Positions 16,178-22,647 of a DNA stretch of 26,048 bases are shown here, in pieces; positions within the stretch are counted from its first letter, which is position 1; each line of letters begins with the position of its first letter. Below the pieces are notes generated by a model that saw only the letters and a program-made list of their open reading frames with translations, did no database searches and was not told the origin of the DNA. The DNA is from UBA5972 sp964600965 (GTDB taxonomy: Bacteria > Pseudomonadota > Alphaproteobacteria > Rhodobacterales > Rhodobacteraceae): NCBI GenBank assembly GCA_964600965.1, contig CAZRLO010000033.1, forward strand, positions 1 to 26,048. The letters are read 5' to 3'. The position numbers were made by a program, and so were the translations under genes.

Positions 16178-16567
16178 TCATCCGGACAGCAGCGTGGCCA
16201 GCATGGGGCAGTGGGCCTTGCCCGACGCGCAACTGGCCACCAGTTCGTCAAGCGCGCTTTCCAGGCTTGCAAGTTCCGCAATTTTCGCCCGGACGGAATC
16301 GAGCTGCCGTTTGCCAAGAGATGCGGCTGGCCCACAGGAATCCGCGTCCGCATGTGCAAGGTCGCGCATCGCCATCGCATCCGCCAGCGAAAACCCCAGC
16401 GCCCGGCAACGTTTGATGAACCGCAATTCGGCGATTTCGTGTTTTGCAAATGCCCGGCGGCCCGAACTGGTGCGCCCCGGACGGGCGATGATCCCCTCGC
16501 GCTCGTAATACCGGATGGTCTCGATCGTCAGGCCACTGCGCCGCGCCGCTTCGCCAATCGGGTACAT
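16178..16567 (-). CDS. merR: MerR-family metal-responsive regulator
   Basis: A 129-aa dimeric regulator with N-terminal winged helix-turn-helix (MYPIGEAARRSGLTIETIRYYEREG) and a dimer coiled coil. Metal-site cysteines are C78, C113 and C120. The 35-residue step from C78 to C113 equals that of Tn501 MerR (C82-C117). The last pair is 7 apart, against 9 in MerR, and 7 as I recall for CadR. The start at 16565-16567 was chosen because the protein then begins with the DNA-binding helix; upstream in-frame sequence overlaps merT. It diverges from the mer transport genes and faces their promoter. Its gene converges on dctD with 34 bases between stops. Confidence 0.85.
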   Translation of the reverse strand: MYPIGEAARRSGLTIETIRYYEREGIIARPGRTSSGRRAFAKHEIAELRFIKRCRALGFSLADAMAMRDLAHADADSCGPAASLGKRQLDSVRAKIAELASLESALDELVASCASGKAHCPMLATLLSG

Positions 16568-16580
16568 GGGAAAATTCCGC

Positions 16581-16611
16581 TTGATCCTGAAGTAACTACA
16601 GGATGCATAAA
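16581..16611 (+). promoter_or_regulatory. MerR-type promoter/operator for merTPF
   Basis: TTGATC (16581-16586) and CATAAA (16606-16611) are separated by 19 bases, the overlong spacer typical of MerR-controlled promoters. Within it lies a near-perfect dyad, ATCCTGAAGT and ACTACAGGAT around one central base (16584-16604), with one mismatched pair. The ATCCTG/CAGGAT arms and AGTaACT core follow the general MerR-family operator form. Transcription should begin near 16618. Confidence 0.8.
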
Positions 16612-16617
16612 ACCCGC

Positions 16618-17037
16618 ATGATATCAAGTTCGGAAAAATCTGACGCCGGGCCGAGCGGCCTTTCAAGCGAAAAGGGCCGTTCAATCGCCGGGTGGGTCGC
16701 ATCGGGTGGCCTGTTGGGCGCGGTCGCCGCATCGACCTGCTGCGTCTTGCCGCTGGTGCTGGTCAGCCTCGGGGCATCGGGTGCCTGGATTGGCAACCTG
16801 ACCGCTTTTCAGCCATTTCAACCGCTATTTTTTGGCATCACATTCGCTTTGCTGGCGTACGGGTTCTGGCTGGTATACCGAAATCCGACGGACCTTGCGG
16901 AAGGGGCCATCTGTCGGACACCGGTCAGCCGGAAAGTAACGATATCTGCGCTGTGGCTGGCAACGGGGATTGCGCTGATTGCTGTATTCTGGGGCTGGAT
17001 CGCACCGTTCGCGGCCCCCATCCTGCTGGGGAGGTGA
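16618..17037 (+). CDS. merT: Mercuric ion transporter MerT
   Basis: A 139-aa inner-membrane protein with three predicted helices. The vicinal Cys pair of helix 1 is in ASTCCVLPLVLVSLGASGAWIG, the MerT signature that takes Hg(II) from MerP. The cytoplasmic loop, which usually carries two more cysteines, has only one here (GAICRTPVS). An in-frame ATG at 16603 lies inside the promoter spacer, upstream of the expected RNA start, so I use the ATG at 16618, which would make the message leaderless. merP follows 2 bases after the stop. Confidence 0.85.
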   Translation: MISSSEKSDAGPSGLSSEKGRSIAGWVASGGLLGAVAASTCCVLPLVLVSLGASGAWIGNLTAFQPFQPLFFGITFALLAYGFWLVYRNPTDLAEGAICRTPVSRKVTISALWLATGIALIAVFWGWIAPFAAPILLGR

Positions 17038-17039
17038 CC

Positions 17040-17336
17040 GTGAAATTGCGCCGCACCATATTTCTTGGAATGATGTTCTTTGCGTTGACCGTGGTGCAGG
17101 GGCAATCCGCGGAGCGCGTTGTCACGCTGGCGGTGTCTGGCATGACCTGCGTCAGTTGCCTCTATATCGTCGAGGATTCAATCCGCGAGGTCGAGGGTGT
17201 TGCGTCCGTTGAAATGGACGGATTGCTTGGCCGCGCGATGGTCACGTTTGATGATTCAAGGACGACCGTCGACGCGGTCGTGGACGCACCGGGCAATTAC
17301 GGGTTTCCGGCAACCGCCATCGGCCAGGACCGTTGA
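17040..17336 (+). CDS. merP: Periplasmic mercury-binding protein MerP
   Basis: A 98-aa protein with a signal peptide (MKLRRTIFLGMMFFALTVVQGQSA, cleavage about residue 24) and one heavy-metal-associated domain. The metal site is GMTCVSC with C37 and C40. The remainder shows the usual beta-alpha-beta pattern (VEGVASVEMD, GRAMVTFDD). It scavenges Hg(II) in the periplasm and hands it to MerT. The start is a GTG at 17040, with GGGGAGG about 5 bases upstream overlapping the merT stop. Confidence 0.88.
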   Translation: MKLRRTIFLGMMFFALTVVQGQSAERVVTLAVSGMTCVSCLYIVEDSIREVEGVASVEMDGLLGRAMVTFDDSRTTVDAVVDAPGNYGFPATAIGQDR

Positions 17337-17350
17337 AGCAGGGACAACAT

Positions 17351-17557
17351 ATGGGAAAATTGCAGGCTTTCGGCGTCGGCGGTGCAGTCTTGACCGGGCT
17401 CTGCTGTGTCACGCCCTTGTTGCCGTGGACATTCTCGGCGTTGGGACTTACCGGTTTGTTGGGTTATTTTTACCGCGATGATGTCCTTTACACCGCTTTG
17501 GCGGGATTTCTCTTATTGACGGGGTACGCGATTTGGCGACGCAAGAAAAATCCGTGA
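17351..17557 (+). CDS. merF: MerF-like mercury transporter
   Basis: A 68-aa inner-membrane protein with two helices. The first carries a vicinal Cys pair in LTGLCCVTPLLPWTFSALGLTGLLGY; the second is ALAGFLLLTGYAIW followed by a basic end. Classic MerF has a second CC pair near the C-terminus, absent here. I chose the ATG at 17351; a TTG six codons earlier is in frame but has no better ribosome site. It lies 14 bases after merP and its stop overlaps the next gene. Confidence 0.82.
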   Translation: MGKLQAFGVGGAVLTGLCCVTPLLPWTFSALGLTGLLGYFYRDDVLYTALAGFLLLTGYAIWRRKKNP

Positions 17558-17754
17558 TCCTGCAATCCACGATCACCTGCCCTGAATGCGGCCACGCAGC
17601 CCAAGAAGTGATGCCGACGGATTCCTGCCAGTGGTTTTACGAATGCAGCGCCTGCGCCGCCGTTCTGCAACCCAAAGCGGGCGATTGTTGTGTTTTCTGT
17701 TCCTATGGCTCTGTCGCCTGCCCTCCGATCCAGGAAACCGGCCACTGCTGCTGA
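17554..17754 (+). CDS. GDCCVxC-domain cysteine-rich protein
   Basis: A 66-aa soluble protein of the GDCCVxC family, often found at the end of alphaproteobacterial mer operons; some members carry selenocysteine. It has a zinc-ribbon-like CPEC at the start, CQWFYECSAC, the signature GDCCVFCSYGSVACPP, and ends HCC, with twelve cysteines in all. The function is unproven; a thiol/Hg-handling role is inferred from its place. The GTG at 17554 overlaps the merF stop (GTGA), suggesting coupled translation; a TTG at 17533 inside merF is the alternative. Confidence 0.8.
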   Translation: MILQSTITCPECGHAAQEVMPTDSCQWFYECSACAAVLQPKAGDCCVFCSYGSVACPPIQETGHCC

Positions 17755-18364
17755 GCGCGCCGCGACCCGGGTGGGATGCCTGCCGATAAGCGCCGGTCCG
17801 GCACAGCCACGCCCGTTTTCGACGAACCGGCGGATGATGCTGGCGCGGAAACCGGATTTCCGGCGGGCCTTTTCCTGACGCCGACAAAACCACGTACCGA
17901 CGGGCGGTGGTGCGGTGAACGGGCGCAGGTGATGCGTGCATTTTCCCGGCCGAATTTGCGCGAAACCAAGGGGTTGCGCCATCTTCAGAAAATCGCCGTA
18001 CCAATGGACGGCCCGATGATGCGCGGCGGGCTTGCGCCCTTGTTCCCGCACAACCGGCTGGTTATAAGCGCCCGAGACAAAGCCGATACCCGCCACGTGA
18101 TGTGGTGCGGCTGTTCGGGCCGGTGGAACAAGGCGGAGACGTGGCCGGGGCGACGTGGTGGTAGCGCGCTGCGGCCCACCGTGGCAGGGCCCGAGACCGG
18201 AACAGGGGCACCACGGCCCCGCAATGGCAGTTTTTGACGGCCCACAATTCGATTTTGGCGACGACACGGGGCCCTGCGCCGGGCATTCGCGCCGGACCAG
18301 CGGTGCGTTGTCGGGTGCAGGACGTTCGGCCAATGCCCCGATCGGCCGTCGACCGGCACAAGGG
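17755..18364. other. Non-coding stretch after the mer genes; no merA seen
   Basis: About 610 bases between the GDCCVxC gene and octamer array 2. Open frames exist on both strands because of high GC, but none gives recognisable protein: they lack hydrophobic cores and family motifs. In particular I could not find any fragment of a mercuric reductase (no redox CVNVGC-like motif, no FAD/NAD fold). No RNA gene or terminator was recognised. Confidence 0.5.
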
Positions 18365-18652
18365 TCGGCCCGTTGACCATGACAAGCCTCACCCGGTTGA
18401 CTGGTCGACCGGTGGATCGGTGGATTGGATCCCTGATGGACCGGAATTCTGGTGGACCAGTTAACCAGTGGATCAGTGGATCAGTGGATCAGTGGACCGG
18501 AATTCCGGTGTGCCCGTCAACCGGTGGACCAGTGGACCAGTCAACCGATGGACCGGTGGACCAGTCGACCGGTAGACCGGTGGACCAGATATCCGGTAAT
18601 CCGGTAATCCGGTAATCCGGTAATCCGGTAATCCGGTAATCCGGTAATCCGG
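18365..18652 (+). repeat. Degenerate 8-bp tandem repeat array 2 (about 36 units, consensus TNNACCRG)
   Basis: From 18389 to 18652 the sequence splits into exactly 33 octamers with no shift of phase; up to three weaker units precede. Units in order include TTGACTGG, TCGACCGG, TGGATCGG, TGGACCGG, AATTCTGG, TGGACCAG, TTAACCAG, three TGGATCAG (18469-18492), TCAACCGG, several TGGACCAG, TCGACCGG, TAGACCGG, ATATCCGG and finally seven identical TAATCCGG (18597-18652). Consensus and orientation equal array 1. The units end sharply at 18652. It lies beyond the stops of both flanking gene sets. Confidence 0.92.
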
Positions 18653-18873
18653 AATACTCGATCATCGTGTGTTTTCAAGGGTTTATTAGAAAATTTTTCG
18701 CTGTGGCAACGCCCCTGCGGATCGGCGACCCGGTTCGTGCATGTGGCTCGCCACGAAAGTTTTCATAATGTGACAAGAATGTTTGCAACAGAGCGCTTTT
18801 CAAAATTGGGCAGGAGCCCCGGTTCGGGCGGGGCGGGATTGCCGGGGCAGCCATTGGCCCATATGGCCAGACT

Positions 18874-19515
18874 TCAGGCCTTGCGCGCCAGTTCCGCCGC
18901 CAGATCGCCATAACCGGTGAACCGGTATTCATAGGCCAGCCCCAGCCGCGCCGCGTGGCTTTGCGCCAACGAGACCAGTTCGGCGTTCCGGGTTTGCGCC
19001 TGATATACCAGTTTGGTGTAATTGGCGAAATACATGTCCCGGAGTTCCGGGTGCCGGTCCAGCCCCATCGGTTTCCACAGGAATGAATCGAACTGGCGCA
19101 CCAGAAAGTCCGTCAAATAAAGCGCGGTGATTTCGTCGTCATGGGCGGCAAAAGCGGCGTTGCCTTCGAAAAACGAATAGCAATGCGGCCCCGCCAGCAT
19201 TTCGACGCCAAGCTCGCGGCATTTTGCGGCAAGCAGGCCGCCGGTGCCGCAATCCGCGTAAAGCACGAAAATGTCCGGATATTTTGCACGATGTTTGTGA
19301 ACGGCCGCCTCGACCGCCGCCGGAATGCGGTCGGGGTACAGGTGCAGTTTCGCAGGCAGGCAGGTCAGCGCCAGATGCGACCATCCGTTCGCCTCGCACA
19401 ACGCCAGCACCTCGCGGGCAATTGCCCCGCAGGCAATCAGCATGACGTTGGTGCCCGCGACGGTTTGCGACGGTGCGCCGGCTTCGGTCAGGGTCAGGTC
19501 ATCCGGCAGTTTCAT
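18874..19515 (-). CDS. DUF1638 protein of corrinoid methyl-transfer cluster
   Basis: A 213-aa soluble protein. Conserved-looking parts are VMLIACGAIAREV near 24-36, LTCLPAKLHLYPDRIP near 50-65, VLYADCGTGG near 84-93, GPHCYSFFEG near 109-118 and YLTDFLVRQFDSFLWKPMGLDRHPELRD near 132-160. The set of conserved Cys and His suggests metal or cofactor binding. As I recall, DUF1638 genes frequently accompany MttB-type and corrinoid methyltransferase genes; their role is not established to my knowledge. Last gene of the minus-strand set; its start overlaps the stop of the upstream methyltransferase by four bases. Confidence 0.85.
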   Translation of the reverse strand: MKLPDDLTLTEAGAPSQTVAGTNVMLIACGAIAREVLALCEANGWSHLALTCLPAKLHLYPDRIPAAVEAAVHKHRAKYPDIFVLYADCGTGGLLAAKCRELGVEMLAGPHCYSFFEGNAAFAAHDDEITALYLTDFLVRQFDSFLWKPMGLDRHPELRDMYFANYTKLVYQAQTRNAELVSLAQSHAARLGLAYEYRFTGYGDLAAELARKA

Positions 19516-20186
19516 ATCCGCTCCGCTCTGATCGCAAAACGCCCTTCAAGAAGCGCGCACGGCCCGTAGGCATCCAGAATATCAACCGAAAACCCCAGCA
19601 TTTCCAGACGGTTTTTTACGTCCTGCGCATCAAAAAACCGCAAACGGTGGGTTTCCGACACGGTTCCATCCGCGGTTTCAACGTCGATGCGACGCTCCAG
19701 AATGTCGCCGGCGATGGCGATGCCGACATCAAGCCGCCAATCCGACCCTTCCGCCGTCCGATGACCGGGGCGGCACTGGCGCGAAACGACATCGAACAAC
19801 AGCAGGCCGCCGCGTGGCAGCGCTTGCGCCACTTTCGCGGCAAAGGCCCAGAGCGCGGCGGGCTCGTACGCCAGAACCTCGCCCAGCGCCGTTACCGCCG
19901 TGACCCCGCCGGGGAGCGTCGCAGTATTGAGGTCTCCGACACGCGCCGATACCCCCCGCCTGCGCGCCATCGCAACGAATTCCGGAGACTGGTCGATGCC
20001 GCAACCCGCGATCCCGGCCTGTCTGGCGAAGGTCAGCCACGCGCCGTCGCCGCATCCGGCATCCAAAAGCATCGCCTCTGGTGCTGTGGCGGCAATCTGG
20101 TCGGCAAGCCAGCCAAACCCCGGCGCGAACGTGTCGCCAAAGGCCTCGGCGTGAATCCGCGCCAGTGTTTCGCGGTAAATCGGCAT
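19512..20186 (-). CDS. Class I SAM-dependent methyltransferase
   Basis: A 224-aa soluble protein with the Rossmann-type SAM fold. Motif I is LLDAGCGDGAWL near 40-51, an acidic residue ending strand 2 is in GCGIDQSPEF, and VTALGEVLAY and GGLLLFDVV supply later strands. The substrate cannot be read from the sequence. Its position between the corrinoid protein and DUF1638, with a four-base overlap to the latter, says it belongs to the methyl-transfer cluster. The ATG at 20186 lies 31 bases after the corrinoid gene. Confidence 0.8.
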   Translation of the reverse strand: MPIYRETLARIHAEAFGDTFAPGFGWLADQIAATAPEAMLLDAGCGDGAWLTFARQAGIAGCGIDQSPEFVAMARRRGVSARVGDLNTATLPGGVTAVTALGEVLAYEPAALWAFAAKVAQALPRGGLLLFDVVSRQCRPGHRTAEGSDWRLDVGIAIAGDILERRIDVETADGTVSETHRLRFFDAQDVKNRLEMLGFSVDILDAYGPCALLEGRFAIRAERI

Positions 20187-20217
20187 TTTTTTCGCGACAG
20201 CGGCAAATTCGCCGCCA

Positions 20218-20919
20218 TCAGCCGGCGATCACGTTGTGCTTTTTCGCCATGAATTCCTTGGCCGTTTCCACCGCCACGGCGGCGTCGCGGCAATAGGCGT
20301 CGGCCCCGATGGCTTTGGCGAATTCCTCGTTCAGGGGCGCACCCCCGACCATCACGGTATAATCGTCGCGCATGCCTTTTTCGACCATGGTGTCGATCAC
20401 CACTTTCATATACGGCATCGTCGTGGTCAGCAGCGCCGACATGCCCAGGATATCGTATTCCTCGCTTTCCAGCGCCTCGAGATAGTTTTCGACCGGGTTG
20501 TTGATCCCGAGATCGGTGACCTCGAAACCGGCCCCCTCCATCATCATCGTCACCAGATTCTTGCCGATGTCGTGGATGTCGCCCTTGACGGTGCCGATCA
20601 CCATCCGGCCAACGCGTGGCGCGCCGGTTTCCGCCAGAAGCGGCTTCAGGATGAACATGCCCGCCTTCATGGCGTTGGCCGCCAGCAGCACTTCGGGCAC
20701 GAACAGGATACCATCGCGAAAGTCGATGCCGACGATCCGCATCCCTTCGACCAGCGCCTTGGTCAGCACGTCATATGGCATCCAGCCGCGTTTCAGCAGG
20801 ATGTACACGCCCTCCTCGATTTCCTCCTTCAGGCCATCGTAAAGGTCGTCGTGCATCTGGAGCGTAAGCTCTTCGTCGTCGAGCTCGGCAAGGACGATGT
20901 CGTCTTCTTCGTCAGACAT
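20218..20919 (-). CDS. Corrinoid (cobalamin-binding) methyl-carrier protein, MtbC/MttC type
   Basis: A 233-aa cytosolic protein that carries a methyl group on cobalamin between two methyltransferases. It has an acidic N-terminal lead, a helical cap domain (about 20-100; GILFVPEVLLAANAMKAG), then the B12-binding domain with the DxHxxG motif D114-I-H116-D-I-G119 (H116 is the lower cobalt ligand), GMSALLTTTM and VMVGGAPLNEEFAKAIGADAY. This is the family of MtmC, MtbC and MttC, used with methylamines or betaines. The acidic N-terminal 20 residues may be an extension. It lies 129 bases after bmt. Confidence 0.92.
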   Translation of the reverse strand: MSDEEDDIVLAELDDEELTLQMHDDLYDGLKEEIEEGVYILLKRGWMPYDVLTKALVEGMRIVGIDFRDGILFVPEVLLAANAMKAGMFILKPLLAETGAPRVGRMVIGTVKGDIHDIGKNLVTMMMEGAGFEVTDLGINNPVENYLEALESEEYDILGMSALLTTTMPYMKVVIDTMVEKGMRDDYTVMVGGAPLNEEFAKAIGADAYCRDAAVAVETAKEFMAKKHNVIAG

Positions 20920-20980
20920 GAAGGGTATCCCGAATTTTCCGCACGTTCGCAGGTTGGAAGCTAGCCTTGGAAATAGCGTG

Positions 20981-21004
20981 TGTCACCCGAATTTTTCTGT
21001 GACA
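20981..21004. promoter_or_regulatory. Dyad upstream of the corrinoid gene
   Basis: TGTCAC (20981-20986) and GTGACA (20999-21004) form a perfect 6-bp inverted repeat with a 12-base AT-rich spacer, centred about 73 bases upstream of the corrinoid start in the gap after bmt. It could be an operator or a weak bmt hairpin; no T tract supports a terminator. Confidence 0.3.
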
Positions 21005-21048
21005 TGAGCGACATTCTGTTTTCTCATTCCGACCTTGACCGCCGCCGC

Positions 21049-22062
21049 TCAGCCGCGTCTGCGGCGTCTTTCGCGGCGGTTTGGCACCGGATCGTCGCCG
21101 GTGCCGTCGTGATCCGACGAAAACGGCCCGATCGCGGCGGCGATCTGCTCCAGCGTCGGGCTTTCCTGCGTGGGGCGGCTTTCCAGCGCGGCGCGCATTT
21201 CCCGGAGATGCGCGGGCATCGTGCCGCAGCAGCCGCCGATGATGGCGGCACCGGCATCGCGCGCCAAAACGGCATATTCGGCCATCAGGGTCGGCGTGCC
21301 GTCGTAATGGATATGTCCGTCCACGTATTTCGGAATACCGGCATTGCCCTTGGCAATCAGCGGCAGCGCCGGGTGCTGATCGGCGAAACCCAGCAAGGTC
21401 CGCAGCAGATCAGACGCCCCGACCCCGCAATTCGCCCCGAACGCCAGCGGCGGATGCGCAAGCCCGGCAACCATTTCCACCATATCGACACTGGTCAGCC
21501 CCATCATGGTGCGCCCGGCGGTGTCAAAGCTCATGGTGCCGCACCACGGCATGGCGGCCAGCGCGATCCCCTCGCTGGCGGCACGGAATTCCTCTTGCGC
21601 GGACAGGGTTTCGACCCACAGCAGATCCGCCCCGCCCTCTTTCAGACCCTCGGCCTGTTCATGGAACATTTCAACGGCCAGCGCATGGGTCAGGGTGCCG
21701 ACCGGTTCCATGATCTCGCCCGTTGGACCCATCGATCCGGCGACGATCACATCGCGGGACGCCGTGGCCGCGACCTCGCGCCCAATCTCGGCGCCGATCC
21801 GGTTCAGTTCACGCACCCTTTTGTGCGCCGCATGCAGTTTCAGCCTTGCAGCGTTGCCGCCAAAGGTATTGGTCAGGAACAAATCCGATCCCGCACCGAC
21901 CGAACCTCGATAGAGCGCGGCCACCTTTTCGGGCTGTTCATCGTTCCATAATTCGGGCGCTTCGCCCGCCTGAAGCCCCATGTTGAACAGATTGGTGCCC
22001 GTGGCCCCGTCGGCCAGCAGCCAGCCCTGACGACCCAAGATCGTATCCAGCAATCCGGTCAT
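21049..22062 (-). CDS. bmt: Betaine-homocysteine S-methyltransferase-like protein
   Basis: A 337-aa zinc enzyme of the homocysteine S-methyltransferase family (Pfam S-methyl_trans). It begins with the barrel strand LLADGATGTNLF, has TNTFGGN near 64-70, GSMGPTGE near 109-116, and the three zinc cysteines C212 (GANCGVG) and C278-C279 (GGCCGT). Expected activity is transfer of a methyl group to homocysteine to give methionine. The donor may be glycine betaine or the methyl-cobalamin of the neighbouring corrinoid protein. The C-terminus is a flexible Arg-rich tail. Its start overlaps the sufE stop by four bases. Confidence 0.88.
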   Translation of the reverse strand: MTGLLDTILGRQGWLLADGATGTNLFNMGLQAGEAPELWNDEQPEKVAALYRGSVGAGSDLFLTNTFGGNAARLKLHAAHKRVRELNRIGAEIGREVAATASRDVIVAGSMGPTGEIMEPVGTLTHALAVEMFHEQAEGLKEGGADLLWVETLSAQEEFRAASEGIALAAMPWCGTMSFDTAGRTMMGLTSVDMVEMVAGLAHPPLAFGANCGVGASDLLRTLLGFADQHPALPLIAKGNAGIPKYVDGHIHYDGTPTLMAEYAVLARDAGAAIIGGCCGTMPAHLREMRAALESRPTQESPTLEQIAAAIGPFSSDHDGTGDDPVPNRRERRRRRG

Positions 22063-22496
22063 GTCGAAGGCTCATTCATATTGATTTCCGCAAGGCCGCG
22101 CAGGCGGGTAATCATGGCCCGCAACCCGTTGGAGCGTTGGGCCGAAAGATGTTGATCCAGCCCCAGCCGGGCCAGTTCCCGCGCCGCGTCGACCTGCAAC
22201 ACCTCGCCGGTTTCCAGACCGTCATACAAGGCCACCAGGACCGCGATCAGCCCGCGCACGATCATCGCGTCGCTGTCGCCCTGAAAGGTGAACCCCGCGC
22301 GCCGCCCGGTCCCGTCAAAGCGCGGCACGAGCCATACCTGACTGGCGCAACCGTCGACCTTGGTCGCCGCGACCTTCAGTGCGGAATCCAGCGGTGCCAT
22401 CGCGCGGCCAAGATCGATCACATAACGATACCGGTCCTCCCAATCGTCCAGAAAGGCGAAGTTTTCGGCGATATCCTCGAAGGCGACGCTGGCCAT
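22059..22496 (-). CDS. sufE: Cysteine desulfuration protein SufE
   Basis: A 145-aa cytosolic sulfur acceptor for the SufS desulfurase in iron-sulfur cluster assembly. The sequence AFEDIAENFAFLDDWEDRYRYVIDLG and KVDGCASQVWL with active C50 are typical. I chose the ATG at 22494-22496; an upstream TTG start adds 11 residues that do not match the family. It overlaps bmt by four bases, an odd coupling of sulfur transfer with methyl transfer that may only be positional. No other suf genes are in the window. Confidence 0.93.
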   Translation of the reverse strand: MASVAFEDIAENFAFLDDWEDRYRYVIDLGRAMAPLDSALKVAATKVDGCASQVWLVPRFDGTGRRAGFTFQGDSDAMIVRGLIAVLVALYDGLETGEVLQVDAARELARLGLDQHLSAQRSNGLRAMITRLRGLAEINMNEPST

Positions 22497-22647
22497 GAAA
22501 TGGGTTCCGTTTGGGCGGGTGCGCCTCAACTATGGTGCCAAACTGCGCCTGTCCAGTTGCAAATCCCGTCAAAGCGCCAAAGCGAGGGTTTTCAAAGCGG
22601 CCTCAATCGGTTTACCAAGGTCCGGTCCAGCGCGGAAGGCCCGATCG

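Noticed and set aside
17488..18333. 281-aa open frame on the minus strand after the mer genes
   Set aside because: It runs antisense to the GDCCVxC gene, is rich in Arg/Pro/Gly/Ala, has no recognisable domain, and looks like a GC-driven open frame.
18373..18615. 80-aa open frame through array 2
   Set aside because: Its GPVDQ-like repeats are a by-product of the octamers; no homologous protein type and no independent coding signal.
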